Source: Aestuariibius violaceus
Lineage (GTDB): Bacteria > Pseudomonadota > Alphaproteobacteria > Rhodobacterales > Rhodobacteraceae
DNA: 64,000 nucleotides
Reading direction: 5' to 3'
Assembly: GCF_040779325.2 (NCBI RefSeq)
Contig: NZ_JBFONT020000005.1
Span: 62,001-126,000, forward strand
Below the pieces are notes generated by a model. It was not told the DNA's origin. It ran no database searches and saw nothing but the letters and a program-made list of their open reading frames with translations. The position numbers and the translations under genes are program-made. Of this stretch, positions 27,030 to 34,703 are shown one piece after another; the first letter of the stretch is position 1; every line of letters begins with the position of its first letter.

Positions 27030-27428
27030 TCAGCTCGCGACGTGCCAGACACCGCCAACACCATCCCCGGTCGTGTCGCCCGGCTGAGTGTCGCCCACCC
27101 AGAAGTAGAGCGGCTCGCCATCCTTGGCCCATTGCAGCGTGCCGTCCCGGCGCTCGACCGTCGTCAGACCCTCGGCCGGAGGCTGCTCGCCGGCCGAAGC
27201 CCCGTAAGGCGGCCAACTCACGGCGCAATCTCCGTAGCAGTTCGACACGCCCGGCGCGTCGTTGTCGAAGGTGTAAACCGTCATGCCGTTGGCCGCGGTC
27301 AGCGGGCCATGACCGGCAACCTGAGTTACCGTGGCGTCGGCGGCACCATAGCTGCTGTAATCATAGGCATAGGCCTCGTCGCATCCGGCAACAAAAACGC
27401 CAAGGGCGAGAACGGGCATCAGTTTCAT
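27030..27428 (-). CDS. COG4315-type lipoprotein (secreted repeat family)
   Basis: The 132-residue protein starts at the ATG at 27428 behind AGGAGCC; an in-frame start eight codons upstream lacks a ribosome binding site. A lipoprotein signal peptide ends in the lipobox VAGC (Cys about 16). The mature part holds two family motifs: GMTVYTFDND with NCYGDCAVSWPPY, and GEPLYFWVGDTQPGDTTGDG with GVWHVA. The function of the family is unknown; it is anchored in the periplasm. It lies upstream of the sigma/anti-sigma pair on the same strand. Confidence 0.88.
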   Translation of the reverse strand: MKLMPVLALGVFVAGCDEAYAYDYSSYGAADATVTQVAGHGPLTAANGMTVYTFDNDAPGVSNCYGDCAVSWPPYGASAGEQPPAEGLTTVERRDGTLQWAKDGEPLYFWVGDTQPGDTTGDGVGGVWHVAS

Positions 27429-27551
27429 AATGTGGCTCCTACCTGTGTTCAAGCGGCGCTTGTCGCTGCTCTCGGTAGGGTTACGCCCCGGCGCGCCGAG
27501 CTATTCCCGCCGCTTCGACTTTTTTCTGAAAGACTTCACAAGGCGTTGAGC

Positions 27552-27589
27552 AAAATAGAAAAAGCGCCCCTCGCATCGGCAAGGAGCGC
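27552..27589 (-). terminator. Rho-independent terminator of the SARP-hydrolase gene
   Basis: On the minus strand GCGCTCCT pairs with AGGGGCGC (plus-strand arms 27564-27571 and 27582-27589, one G-U pair), followed by CTTTTTCTATTTTG. It lies 18 bases after the stop codon at 27608. Confidence 0.8.
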
Positions 27590-27607
27590 CCGAATAGATC
27601 CGCCAGC

Positions 27608-29173
27608 TCACCCGTATTCGTGCAGAAACTGCTCGATCTCGTCCATGCAGACCTGCCAGGCGGGCTCGTCGCTCAGGATGATGTGGCTCCGGCTTTCCAG
27701 CGGCACGAACCGCGCATTCGGAATGCCCGCGGCCAGCTCCCGCCCATGCTCCACCGGGATCCGCTGATCGCCCGTCGCATGCAGCACCAGCGTCGGCGCC
27801 TTCACCTGTGACAGCAGATGCCGCACGTCGATATCCCCGAACGCCTCCTGAAACCGCACCGCATTCGCGGCCGAGGTCGTCTGCCGCTGGAAGTCGTCGA
27901 ACCAGGCCAGTGTGTCGGGATCCGCATCCGGCATGAAGGTTTGCGAAAAGATGTGGCGGTATGCGGCGTTCGACGTGCCCCATCCAAGACGGGTCAGGGT
28001 CAGCACCGCCTCGCGCCGCTCCCGCTCCTCCTGCGACATGCCGATCCGCCAGCCCGCCGCATAACCGCCGATCAGGATCAGCGCCGACACGCGGTCGGGG
28101 TGGCGCACCGCATATTCGATCGACACCGCGCAGCCCTGCGACATCCCCAGAAGCGGGAATCGGCCTATGGCCTGACTGTCCACCAGGGTTTCCAGATCAT
28201 CGACGAAGGACGGAAAGCTGATATCGGGCGCATCCCAATCCGACAGGCCGTTCCCCCGCTCGTCATAGCGAATGAACGTGTGGCGCGCGGCCAGCGCCTG
28301 GAATGTCCGGCTCCAGATCGGGCTCTGCCAGTCCAGTTCCAGATGGTTCAGCCAGTTCGCCGTTTTCACCAGGGGCGGTCCGGATCCGACCCGCGCATAG
28401 GCGATCTTCACACCGTCCGATGCCCGGCAGAACCCGATGCTCTGCCGCAGGCGGAACAGATCGCCGTTTTCCTCGCTCGGGGCGGGCGATTTTGTCCACT
28501 CCCGAGCTTCTGGGCCCATCAGCGCCCGATAGCGGCTCGCAATCTCCTTTGCCTCGTCCTTCCGATTAAGTAGCGAAAGCTTCCGCCAAAGCGCGAAGGG
28601 CGCATCGTGGGAAAACGGATCGAGACTGCACCAAAGCCGCAGCCATTTCAGCGATTCCGGGTCTGAGATATCTTTCGACCAGGCCAGCTTCTGGAAAATA
28701 CCCGCCCGCAATTCCTGAAGCTCCTCGCGTTCACTTAATAGCCAAAGTTGATATTCCTCGGATCTCTGCAGATCTAAATCCGCTAAAGGCTTCTGCAGTA
28801 AAAGTTTCGTAGCACGCCGCAAATTGTCTGTCGACGGGTTTGGATGCTCATGGGTTTTGCGAACGAAATCGATATCCAAGCAAATATCGGTCATATCGAC
28901 TTCAACCCGGTCCTGACGGGCAATCAATCTCGGGGTCTTGCCCCAATTCAGCAAGGTGCGCAGTTTGCTCAGCGACCAGCGTAAGGCGCCGCGCGGATCA
29001 TGGGTATTATCAAAGAACAGATCGCATAGATGTTCCCTGTGATGCGGCTGCCCCGTCATCACCAGATAGGCGAGCAGCGCGCGGGTCTTGCGGGATGATA
29101 CAATCGGCGCGTCCTCGCCGGCATGGGTGACGCGCATGCGTCCAAGCACGTTGATCTGGATCGGCTTTTGCAT
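27608..29173 (-). CDS. SARP-type DNA-binding regulator fused to an alpha/beta hydrolase
   Basis: Residues 1-105 form an OmpR/SARP-like winged-helix domain (VLGRMRVTHAGEDAPIVSSR, then RKTRALLAYLVMTGQ and LSKLRTLL). Residues 105-230 are a helical part in the place of a bacterial transcriptional activation domain. Residues 245-521 are an alpha/beta hydrolase with nucleophile Ser345 in GMSQG, Asp469 in ATGDQRIP and His497 in SRSHIIL, so a complete triad. The hydrolase could act as a ligand sensor or modify a small molecule. No signal peptide or membrane span is present. It has its own terminator and a long upstream region with little coding potential. The domains are clear; the function is not. 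Confidence 0.85.
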   Translation of the reverse strand: MQKPIQINVLGRMRVTHAGEDAPIVSSRKTRALLAYLVMTGQPHHREHLCDLFFDNTHDPRGALRWSLSKLRTLLNWGKTPRLIARQDRVEVDMTDICLDIDFVRKTHEHPNPSTDNLRRATKLLLQKPLADLDLQRSEEYQLWLLSEREELQELRAGIFQKLAWSKDISDPESLKWLRLWCSLDPFSHDAPFALWRKLSLLNRKDEAKEIASRYRALMGPEAREWTKSPAPSEENGDLFRLRQSIGFCRASDGVKIAYARVGSGPPLVKTANWLNHLELDWQSPIWSRTFQALAARHTFIRYDERGNGLSDWDAPDISFPSFVDDLETLVDSQAIGRFPLLGMSQGCAVSIEYAVRHPDRVSALILIGGYAAGWRIGMSQEERERREAVLTLTRLGWGTSNAAYRHIFSQTFMPDADPDTLAWFDDFQRQTTSAANAVRFQEAFGDIDVRHLLSQVKAPTLVLHATGDQRIPVEHGRELAAGIPNARFVPLESRSHIILSDEPAWQVCMDEIEQFLHEYG

Positions 29174-29803
29174 CGGTCAGACCTGCCGATCCGCCAGTGT
29201 TTCAAGGCCACTCCCGTCTCGGCGATCGGGATCGCTCGCATGAACTGACAACGGTGTCTTTTCCTGCGTCGCGATACTCACTTCTCTTCTCTCCTCTCGG
29301 TCCGTGTTCATCAGGGTTACGGGCGAGGGGGTCATCTTATTCTCCACCAACGCCGAACCGCGCGTTCTCGACCTGTTGCGCGATCCTGATCTGGCGATGC
29401 CAGCCGTGGGAGACTCAATCTATCGCAGGGCGCCCGGCGCTTACGCGATCCAAAAAGGGACTCAGTAGAATCAGCAACAAATGCAGCTCCGCTTAAAAAC
29501 AGCTTTGGGAGGGATTGCATCCCCAGGCAGCGAGTTTTCTGCATTCTCACATGACGCGACGTCAACTTACCACGTTTATTCAAACGCTGGCTCCAACGTT
29601 CACCCGTTACTTCTTCTCTCACGGCAGGCGCGGCGGGCGTCTGGTTCAAGAGGCCAATCCCAGGATTGCCCGTCGCGACCTGCCGATCCTGCGCCGCTGC
29701 GTTTCCGGTCCGTAACACCCTGCGGATAGACCACTCGCGGAAAACGCGGCGGCGCGGTGATGGGAAGGAAGAAAGGGAAGAAGTGTATAGGTATTAAAAG
29801 AAA
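29174..29803. other. Poorly coding intergenic stretch upstream of the SARP-hydrolase gene
   Basis: No confident gene was found in this 630-base region. It should contain the promoter of the minus-strand regulator. One short plus-strand frame (29304-29468) has somewhat coding-like codons and is listed separately. Other frames look random. Confidence 0.5.
29304..29468 (+). CDS. Possible small protein, 54 residues (uncertain)
   Basis: A GTG-started frame at 29304 reads FIRVTGEGVILFSTNAEP near its start and YRRAPGAYAIQKGTQ at its end, with GC-rich third positions. No clear ribosome binding site precedes it and I recognise no family. It may be a small protein or the relic of a larger one. Confidence 0.22.
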   Translation: MFIRVTGEGVILFSTNAEPRVLDLLRDPDLAMPAVGDSIYRRAPGAYAIQKGTQ

Positions 29804-30025
29804 ATGACGGAACGACAATATAATCTCATTTTGAATACGGCACCTGATGGCGGCGGATGCGTTTCATCTCCGGATGCACAGCTATTGCGAGATATCGGAA
29901 AGCGATATGTACAGAACGTTCGGCACTTCGATGACCTCGTCCTGATGTCGCCTTGCGGCAGCGAGGTCGAGCGGTTCGATATCTGGACAGGTGAATGGCA
30001 GGTCGAAGACGATCCGTCCGCGTAA
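29804..30025 (+). CDS. Hypothetical small protein, 73 residues
   Basis: The frame runs from an ATG at 29804 and encodes a mixed, slightly acidic protein with LLRDIGKRYVQNVRHFDDL in the middle and ERFDIWTGEWQVEDD near the C-terminus. No signal peptide, membrane span or known motif is seen. The upstream sequence is A-rich without a strong Shine-Dalgarno site. Amino-acid composition looks protein-like, but there is no family match that I recognise. Confidence 0.4.
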   Translation: MTERQYNLILNTAPDGGGCVSSPDAQLLRDIGKRYVQNVRHFDDLVLMSPCGSEVERFDIWTGEWQVEDDPSA

Positions 30026-30337
30026 GCCATGAACATTGGTGATGCGCGGCCTGGCTCCGCGCATCCCGATCTGGAAACAATATCCCAAATACTCAGAATT
30101 GTTGAAGGCCGTTGCGCCGCGCGCTTCCGCGCGCCGCGTTAATCCCGGTTTTCGCCCGAAAGATGTCCGACAGAATGCTGACGTTATGCCGACCAAACGC
30201 CGCCACGGATCTCTCCCCAGATTTTCCTAGGTTAACAGCGCGATTCGGCCAGTTTGCTGTTTCGCCGCGATCCCCCGACCGCGCGCCCGTCTCACGTCCC
30301 GTTTACGCCTGAGGCAAGCGATCACATCCCCGTCAGA
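30026..30337. other. Intergenic stretch with two GC-rich hairpins
   Basis: No gene was found. GATGCGCG (30041-30048) pairs with CGCGCATC (30058-30065) around a nine-base loop, 16 bases after the small ORF. GCGCGC (30119-30124) pairs with GCGCGC (30129-30134) around TTCC. The first may terminate the small upstream transcript. The right end borders the 3' end of the creatininase gene. Confidence 0.45.
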
Positions 30338-31111
30338 TCAGTCCCGGGGCAGGGGGCTCGCCACCACATCCTCCATCAGCGCCAGAAACCCGTGCGCCTG
30401 ATGCTCCGCCGTCGCCCGCCCCTTCTCCGCCGTCGCCAGGTGCGCCTCCCCGACCACGCCGGACGGCCCAAGGTCTGTTGCGATCCACCCGTAACTCACT
30501 GGCCCGATTGGAGGAATCGCGGCGTCTTCCGCCGTCGATCCGAAATCCTCGGCCGTCTCCATCCGCACCGTCTCCGGCCGAAATGCCAGCATCAGCGACG
30601 TCTCCCGATCGCCCCCGTGGATCCCAAAGGTCAGCTCTCGCTCCGAATAGAGCCCCTCCGGCACCCCGAACCCCATCCACTGGCATTTCACCGCCAGCAT
30701 CCCCAGCTCCACCCGCAGCTCCCGCGACAGGATCGACACAAGGTCCAGATTGCCCCCGTGCGAATTCACCAGAACGATCTTCCGCACCCCCGCCCGATGC
30801 ACCGACCGCCCGATCTCCATCCACGCCTTCAGCGCCGTTTCCGCCGTAAACGTCAGCGTCCCGGCGGCCCAAAGATGCTCGTTCGACTTGCCGACCGCCT
30901 GCACCGGCAGGACCCGCAGATCAAGTGCATCCGGGCAAAGCTCGCGAACTTTTTCCAGCATTCCCAAAGCGATAAGAGTATCCGTCCCGACCGGCAGATG
31001 GGGCCCATGCTGCTCGATCGCCGCGGTTGGCAAGACTGCAACGGTGCGCATCGGATCGACATCGCGAAAGTCGTCCGCCGTCAGATCGGCCCAGTCGCGA
31101 TAGCCGCTCAA
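30338..31111 (-). CDS. Creatininase family amidohydrolase
   Basis: The 257-residue protein has the metal-binding family motifs LPTAAIEQHGPHLPVGTD (about residues 28-45), VNSHGGN (about 115) and HGGDRETSLML. The frame starts with TTG at 31111, overlapping the upstream TGA (TTGA). This keeps the conserved leader WADLTADDFRDVDP; the next ATG would remove it. Family members hydrolyse cyclic or linear amides such as creatinine or formamidopyrimidines. It is the last gene of a nine-gene operon, so it may act late in the pathway. The actual amide substrate is unknown. Confidence 0.88.
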   Translation of the reverse strand: MSGYRDWADLTADDFRDVDPMRTVAVLPTAAIEQHGPHLPVGTDTLIALGMLEKVRELCPDALDLRVLPVQAVGKSNEHLWAAGTLTFTAETALKAWMEIGRSVHRAGVRKIVLVNSHGGNLDLVSILSRELRVELGMLAVKCQWMGFGVPEGLYSERELTFGIHGGDRETSLMLAFRPETVRMETAEDFGSTAEDAAIPPIGPVSYGWIATDLGPSGVVGEAHLATAEKGRATAEHQAHGFLALMEDVVASPLPRD

Positions 31112-32007
31112 GCCGGCACCTCATAGGTCGCATCGAGGCGGCTGCGCAGGTACTCCGCCGCGCTGATCGGCGGATACTTCGCCGCCCCGGTCCCCGGCAG
31201 TGCCGAGATCACGCTGTCCGGGTTCGGGTCGAGGAAGAACGCAATCGACCGCCGGACCCGCTTCGGACGCAACACGCGGTGTTTCGTCGATACATAGAGA
31301 TCGTTCGACCAGCGCATCAGGCAATCGCCGATATTGACGATGAGCGCGCCTGGCTGAAACGGGACGTCCAGCCATTCTCCATCTTTTCCAAGCACTTGCA
31401 GCCCGGCCTCCCCATCGGTCGACAGAAGTGTAATCGACCCGTAATCGCTATGTGCCCCCGCACCGATCCCACCGTCCCCGGCCGGATACTTCAGGAAGCG
31501 CAGCGTCGCCATCGGTGCATCGAAGTGGCCGTCGAAATAGTCGGGCGGCAGGGCTAGGTCCCGCGCAATGGCGCTCTGCACCGAAACCCCCAGCCGATGC
31601 GCGGCGTCGAAATAGCCAAGCGCTGCGTCGCGAAACCCCTGCAAATCCGGCCACCGGTTCACCGCGCGAAAGGGCTCCCCGCCGATGATCCGCGGATCGT
31701 TCGGCGGCAGATCCCAACCGACATTGAACGCTTCCTTCGCGTCGACCTCTCCGCTGGTCTCATCCAGCCGTTCGGTCCCTGTCGCCGCCCAGCCGCGATT
31801 GGTTATGTCTATGGCAATCCTCGCCTTTTCCGCCGCAGGCAGCGCAAAGAACCCATCCGCCGCATCGTAGGCTGCTGCCATCACTTCCTCCGGAACCCCA
31901 TGTCCCACAAGCGTCGCGAACCCCGTCTCGCGAAAGGCGAGCCCGATCTCTGCGGCCACAACGTCCGGCGCCGCGCCATAACGCGACCAGTCGATGACCG
32001 GTATCAT
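31108..32007 (-). CDS. 2-oxoglutarate/Fe(II)-dependent oxygenase, isopenicillin N synthase family
   Basis: The 299-residue protein begins MIPVIDWSRYG, the N-terminal DIOX_N signature, and contains the iron-binding His-x-Asp in GAHSDYGSITLL and the distal His in STKHRVL, with RRSIAFF giving the co-substrate Arg-x-Ser. Most such enzymes hydroxylate small molecules using 2-oxoglutarate and oxygen in the cytoplasm. The start at 32007 overlaps the reductase stop (ATGA). Its place in the operon suggests oxidation of the imported compound or of an intermediate. Confidence 0.9.
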   Translation of the reverse strand: MIPVIDWSRYGAAPDVVAAEIGLAFRETGFATLVGHGVPEEVMAAAYDAADGFFALPAAEKARIAIDITNRGWAATGTERLDETSGEVDAKEAFNVGWDLPPNDPRIIGGEPFRAVNRWPDLQGFRDAALGYFDAAHRLGVSVQSAIARDLALPPDYFDGHFDAPMATLRFLKYPAGDGGIGAGAHSDYGSITLLSTDGEAGLQVLGKDGEWLDVPFQPGALIVNIGDCLMRWSNDLYVSTKHRVLRPKRVRRSIAFFLDPNPDSVISALPGTGAAKYPPISAAEYLRSRLDATYEVPA

Positions 32008-32633
32008 GCGGTCTGTTCCCTCGGCGCTGCTCGCGGCGCCCCGATCAACCGATCCATGCGCGCCGCGACTTTGCGCAGATGTGCCTTGCGCGACGCGTCG
32101 GACGAGCTGTCCATCAGATGATGCGCCGCATAAGTGGTCTTGCAGGTCCGCGCGCAGATCAGCCGCACCCCGCGCAACAGCGTCCGCTTCCCCGGCGCGC
32201 CAATGAAACGCGTCAGCCACCAGCTTGCCCCGCACGTGGTGAACACACCAAGCCGCGTGATGTTCGTCAAACCCGGCCGAATATCCTTGTTTTCCCCGTC
32301 CGGCATCAGGAATGCGACCCCCGGCACCAGCACCCGATCCAGCCACCCTTTCAGCATCGCGGGTAGGCCGTACCACCAGGTCGGATAGACGAAGATCAGC
32401 GTATCCGCCCACCGCAGGTCTTCGACATCCGCTGCAACGGGCCCGGTGTTAACGCTTTCGTCAAGATAGATGTCCATCTCTCCCGCAGTCAGCACAGGAG
32501 CGAAATTCGACCGATAGAGATCGCGTACCCGATACTCCACACCCGCCGCGTCGAGCCGGTCCCGCACGGTGGCAAGAACCGATCCGGTAAAACTGTCCTG
32601 CTTGGGATGGCAGAAGACGATGAGGGCGCGCAT
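32004..32633 (-). CDS. NAD(P)H-dependent oxidoreductase, flavodoxin-like fold (second of a tandem pair)
   Basis: The 209-residue protein starts at the ATG at 32633, which overlaps the previous stop (TGATG). The Flavodoxin_2 fold is shown by ALIVFCHPKQDSFTGSV at the N-terminus and FVYPTWWYGLPAMLKGWLDR, the FMN/FAD-binding quinone-reductase motif. It resembles its upstream neighbour at 32633-33214, so the pair probably arose by duplication. Such proteins reduce quinones, flavins or nitro groups. Confidence 0.88.
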   Translation of the reverse strand: MRALIVFCHPKQDSFTGSVLATVRDRLDAAGVEYRVRDLYRSNFAPVLTAGEMDIYLDESVNTGPVAADVEDLRWADTLIFVYPTWWYGLPAMLKGWLDRVLVPGVAFLMPDGENKDIRPGLTNITRLGVFTTCGASWWLTRFIGAPGKRTLLRGVRLICARTCKTTYAAHHLMDSSSDASRKAHLRKVAARMDRLIGAPRAAPREQTA

Positions 32634-33214
32634 CAAAGGGTCTCCATTTCGGTTGCAACGCGGCCGAGGAACCGCGCCCGGCGGTCATCATCCGCCCGGT
32701 TCATGTCATAAAGCGCGAGATACCGCATCTTGCGCGGGCGGCACACATGCCAGACGGCCCGGGTCACGCATTTTCGCGGCGGGTCGCCGCAAAGGGCCGC
32801 GCGCAGCCGGGTGCCGCCATAGGTCGTCACAGCGGCGAGGCGGCGGATCTTTGTGAGGTTCGGGCGGACATGCCCGTCCTCCAGCCGAAACGACACACCG
32901 GGCAGGAAGACCCGGTCGAGAAAGCCTTTCAGCATCGCCGGATAGCCGAAATTCCAGACCGGAAACACCATGACGAGCGCCTCCGCCGCCTGCAGGCGTT
33001 CCACATAAGCGGCGACCGGCCCGGTATTGTCAGGCACCTCATGATAGCCCCGCCGCTCCGCCTCGGTCAGAACGGGCGAAAAGTCCTCGGCATAGAGGTC
33101 GCAATCATCGACCTCCCATCCCCGGCCCTCAAGAGCCAACACCACCCTCTTGTGCAGCGCGGCCGAGAAGCTCTCCTCACAGGGATGCGCGAACAGCACC
33201 ATCGCCCGCGTCAT
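32633..33214 (-). CDS. NAD(P)H-dependent oxidoreductase, flavodoxin-like fold (first of a tandem pair)
   Basis: The 193-residue protein starts at the ATG at 33214. The long upstream extension of the frame is non-conserved and crosses a palindromic repeat. Motifs are MVLFAHPCEESFSAAL and VFPVWNFGYPAMLKGFLDR. It is a flavoprotein with the Flavodoxin_2 fold and is related to the next gene. It could supply reduced flavin to a partner enzyme in the operon, but no partner is identified. Confidence 0.88.
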   Translation of the reverse strand: MTRAMVLFAHPCEESFSAALHKRVVLALEGRGWEVDDCDLYAEDFSPVLTEAERRGYHEVPDNTGPVAAYVERLQAAEALVMVFPVWNFGYPAMLKGFLDRVFLPGVSFRLEDGHVRPNLTKIRRLAAVTTYGGTRLRAALCGDPPRKCVTRAVWHVCRPRKMRYLALYDMNRADDDRRARFLGRVATEMETL

Positions 33215-33254
33215 CCCACAGCCTCTCTTTGCCTCACAAGTATCCTCGGGGGGA

Positions 33255-33287
33255 GCGCCGTACGGCGCGGGGGGCAGACAGCCCCCC
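33255..33287. repeat. Palindromic REP-like element in an operon gap
   Basis: GCGCCGTACGGCGC (33255-33268) is a perfect 14-bp palindrome. It is followed directly by GGGGGGC (33269-33275) and GCCCCCC (33281-33287), a 7-bp stem with loop AGACA. It fills most of the only wide gap (88 bases) inside the nine-gene operon. Similar GC-rich double hairpins occur between genes in this bacterial family, but copies elsewhere cannot be checked here. Confidence 0.55.
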
Positions 33288-33302
33288 TCTGGCCATGCCG
33301 CC

Positions 33303-34703
33303 TCATTCCGCCGCCTGCATCTTTGGATAGGCATACATCCGGTCATAGGACCAATCCGGATCGTCCCAGGCGATCATCTTGCCGGGATTCAAGAGCCCTT
33401 TCGGGTCGGCCTCCCGCTTGAAGACCAGCTGCCGGTCGTCGACGGATTGGCGCCCACCTTCTTCCAGAGTGTAGCGGTGCGGATTGAAGATCATCGCCCC
33501 CGCCTCTTCGTGGATGCGGATGATCTCGTCCAGCCGCTCCTCGGTCGTGAACTTCACGAGGCTCAATCCGGCAAACATGACCTTCCCGTTCTCCTTCAGC
33601 ACTTCCAGATGCTGAAGCACTTCCGGGCTGAACTCGGCTTGCATTTTTTCTATGAGGTCCAAATGCTTAGGGAAGCCGTACCGGACCTGCAGATACGTAA
33701 TCGACGGATCGACCTTGAGCGCCCGCAGCGTCGTGTGGTTCCAGCTATATTCAAAGACCGGCCCGGGGCTGCGTGCCCAGTCATGGTCATCGTGCCGGTA
33801 GATCAGCTTCACCCCGGGTCGCCGGGCGAGGAAGGTCAGGAAGCCGTCCATCGATTGCGGCGCGACCATCAGCCCGATCAGATGCGAGCCTTCGCTCACA
33901 TAGGGTTTCACCCGTTGAAAGTAGTCGAACGCCACTGGCGCCTCGAACACCGTGGCGAGCTTGATCAAGATGCCGTCTTCGTTCGCCAACTCTTCGGCGA
34001 AGCGGGCAGCGTCCATGAAGTCGCCCACGTCCAGGAACATCTCGACCCACTCATAGGCGGGAGCCAAGGGCATCTCGATCTCGGTGATGATCCCGTTCGT
34101 GCCATAGGCGTGGCTCACCCGCGCCAGCTCTTCCCCACGGAACTCCAGCACCCGCGGCTCCTCCTCCATGGTCACGACCCGTAGGCGGATGATGTTGCCC
34201 AGATCGCGCAAAGACCCCCATGTACAAGACCCCACCCCGCCCGATCCGCCGGCAATGAACCCTCCGATTGTCGCCGTCGCCCAGGTGGAGGAGAACATGC
34301 GGATCTCCTGCCCGGAATGCTCCTTGCAGGCCGCGTCCAGGTCTTTCAGCAGGCATCCCGGCTCGACGATCACCCGGCCCGGATGCACCTCCTTCACCGC
34401 CGCCATGTGCCGCAGATGCATGACGCATCCTCCGGCCAGCGGCATCGCCTGTCCGTAGTTCCCAGTGCCGGCGCCACGGGTCGTCACCGGCACGTCGTGG
34501 GCATAGCAGGTCTTAAGGATTTCAATGACTTCGCCCTCGTTCTTCGGCGAGGCAACGAAATCTGCAACCACATGGTCCAACCGATCTTTCAGCACCGGTG
34601 AGTACCAGAAGAAGTCCCGGCTCTTGGCGCGGATCGCGGCGTCGTTCCCTTCGATATCGAGATGGCTCAGGGCCGCCTTCGCGGCGGCGACGTTGTCTCT
34701 CAT
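33303..34703 (-). CDS. FAD-binding (PCMH-type) oxidoreductase, GlcD/glycolate-oxidase-like
   Basis: The 466-residue protein starts at the ATG at 34703, overlapping the amidohydrolase stop (ATGA). The FAD-binding domain holds VTTRGAGTGNYGQAMPLAG (about residues 55-73), VIVEPGC, and TIGGFIAGGSGGVG. The C-terminal part ends LLNPGKMIAWDD, typical for the FAD-linked oxidase C-terminal domain. Such enzymes oxidise hydroxy acids or alcohols. It is encoded between the amidohydrolase and two flavin reductases. Confidence 0.9.
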   Translation of the reverse strand: MRDNVAAAKAALSHLDIEGNDAAIRAKSRDFFWYSPVLKDRLDHVVADFVASPKNEGEVIEILKTCYAHDVPVTTRGAGTGNYGQAMPLAGGCVMHLRHMAAVKEVHPGRVIVEPGCLLKDLDAACKEHSGQEIRMFSSTWATATIGGFIAGGSGGVGSCTWGSLRDLGNIIRLRVVTMEEEPRVLEFRGEELARVSHAYGTNGIITEIEMPLAPAYEWVEMFLDVGDFMDAARFAEELANEDGILIKLATVFEAPVAFDYFQRVKPYVSEGSHLIGLMVAPQSMDGFLTFLARRPGVKLIYRHDDHDWARSPGPVFEYSWNHTTLRALKVDPSITYLQVRYGFPKHLDLIEKMQAEFSPEVLQHLEVLKENGKVMFAGLSLVKFTTEERLDEIIRIHEEAGAMIFNPHRYTLEEGGRQSVDDRQLVFKREADPKGLLNPGKMIAWDDPDWSYDRMYAYPKMQAAE

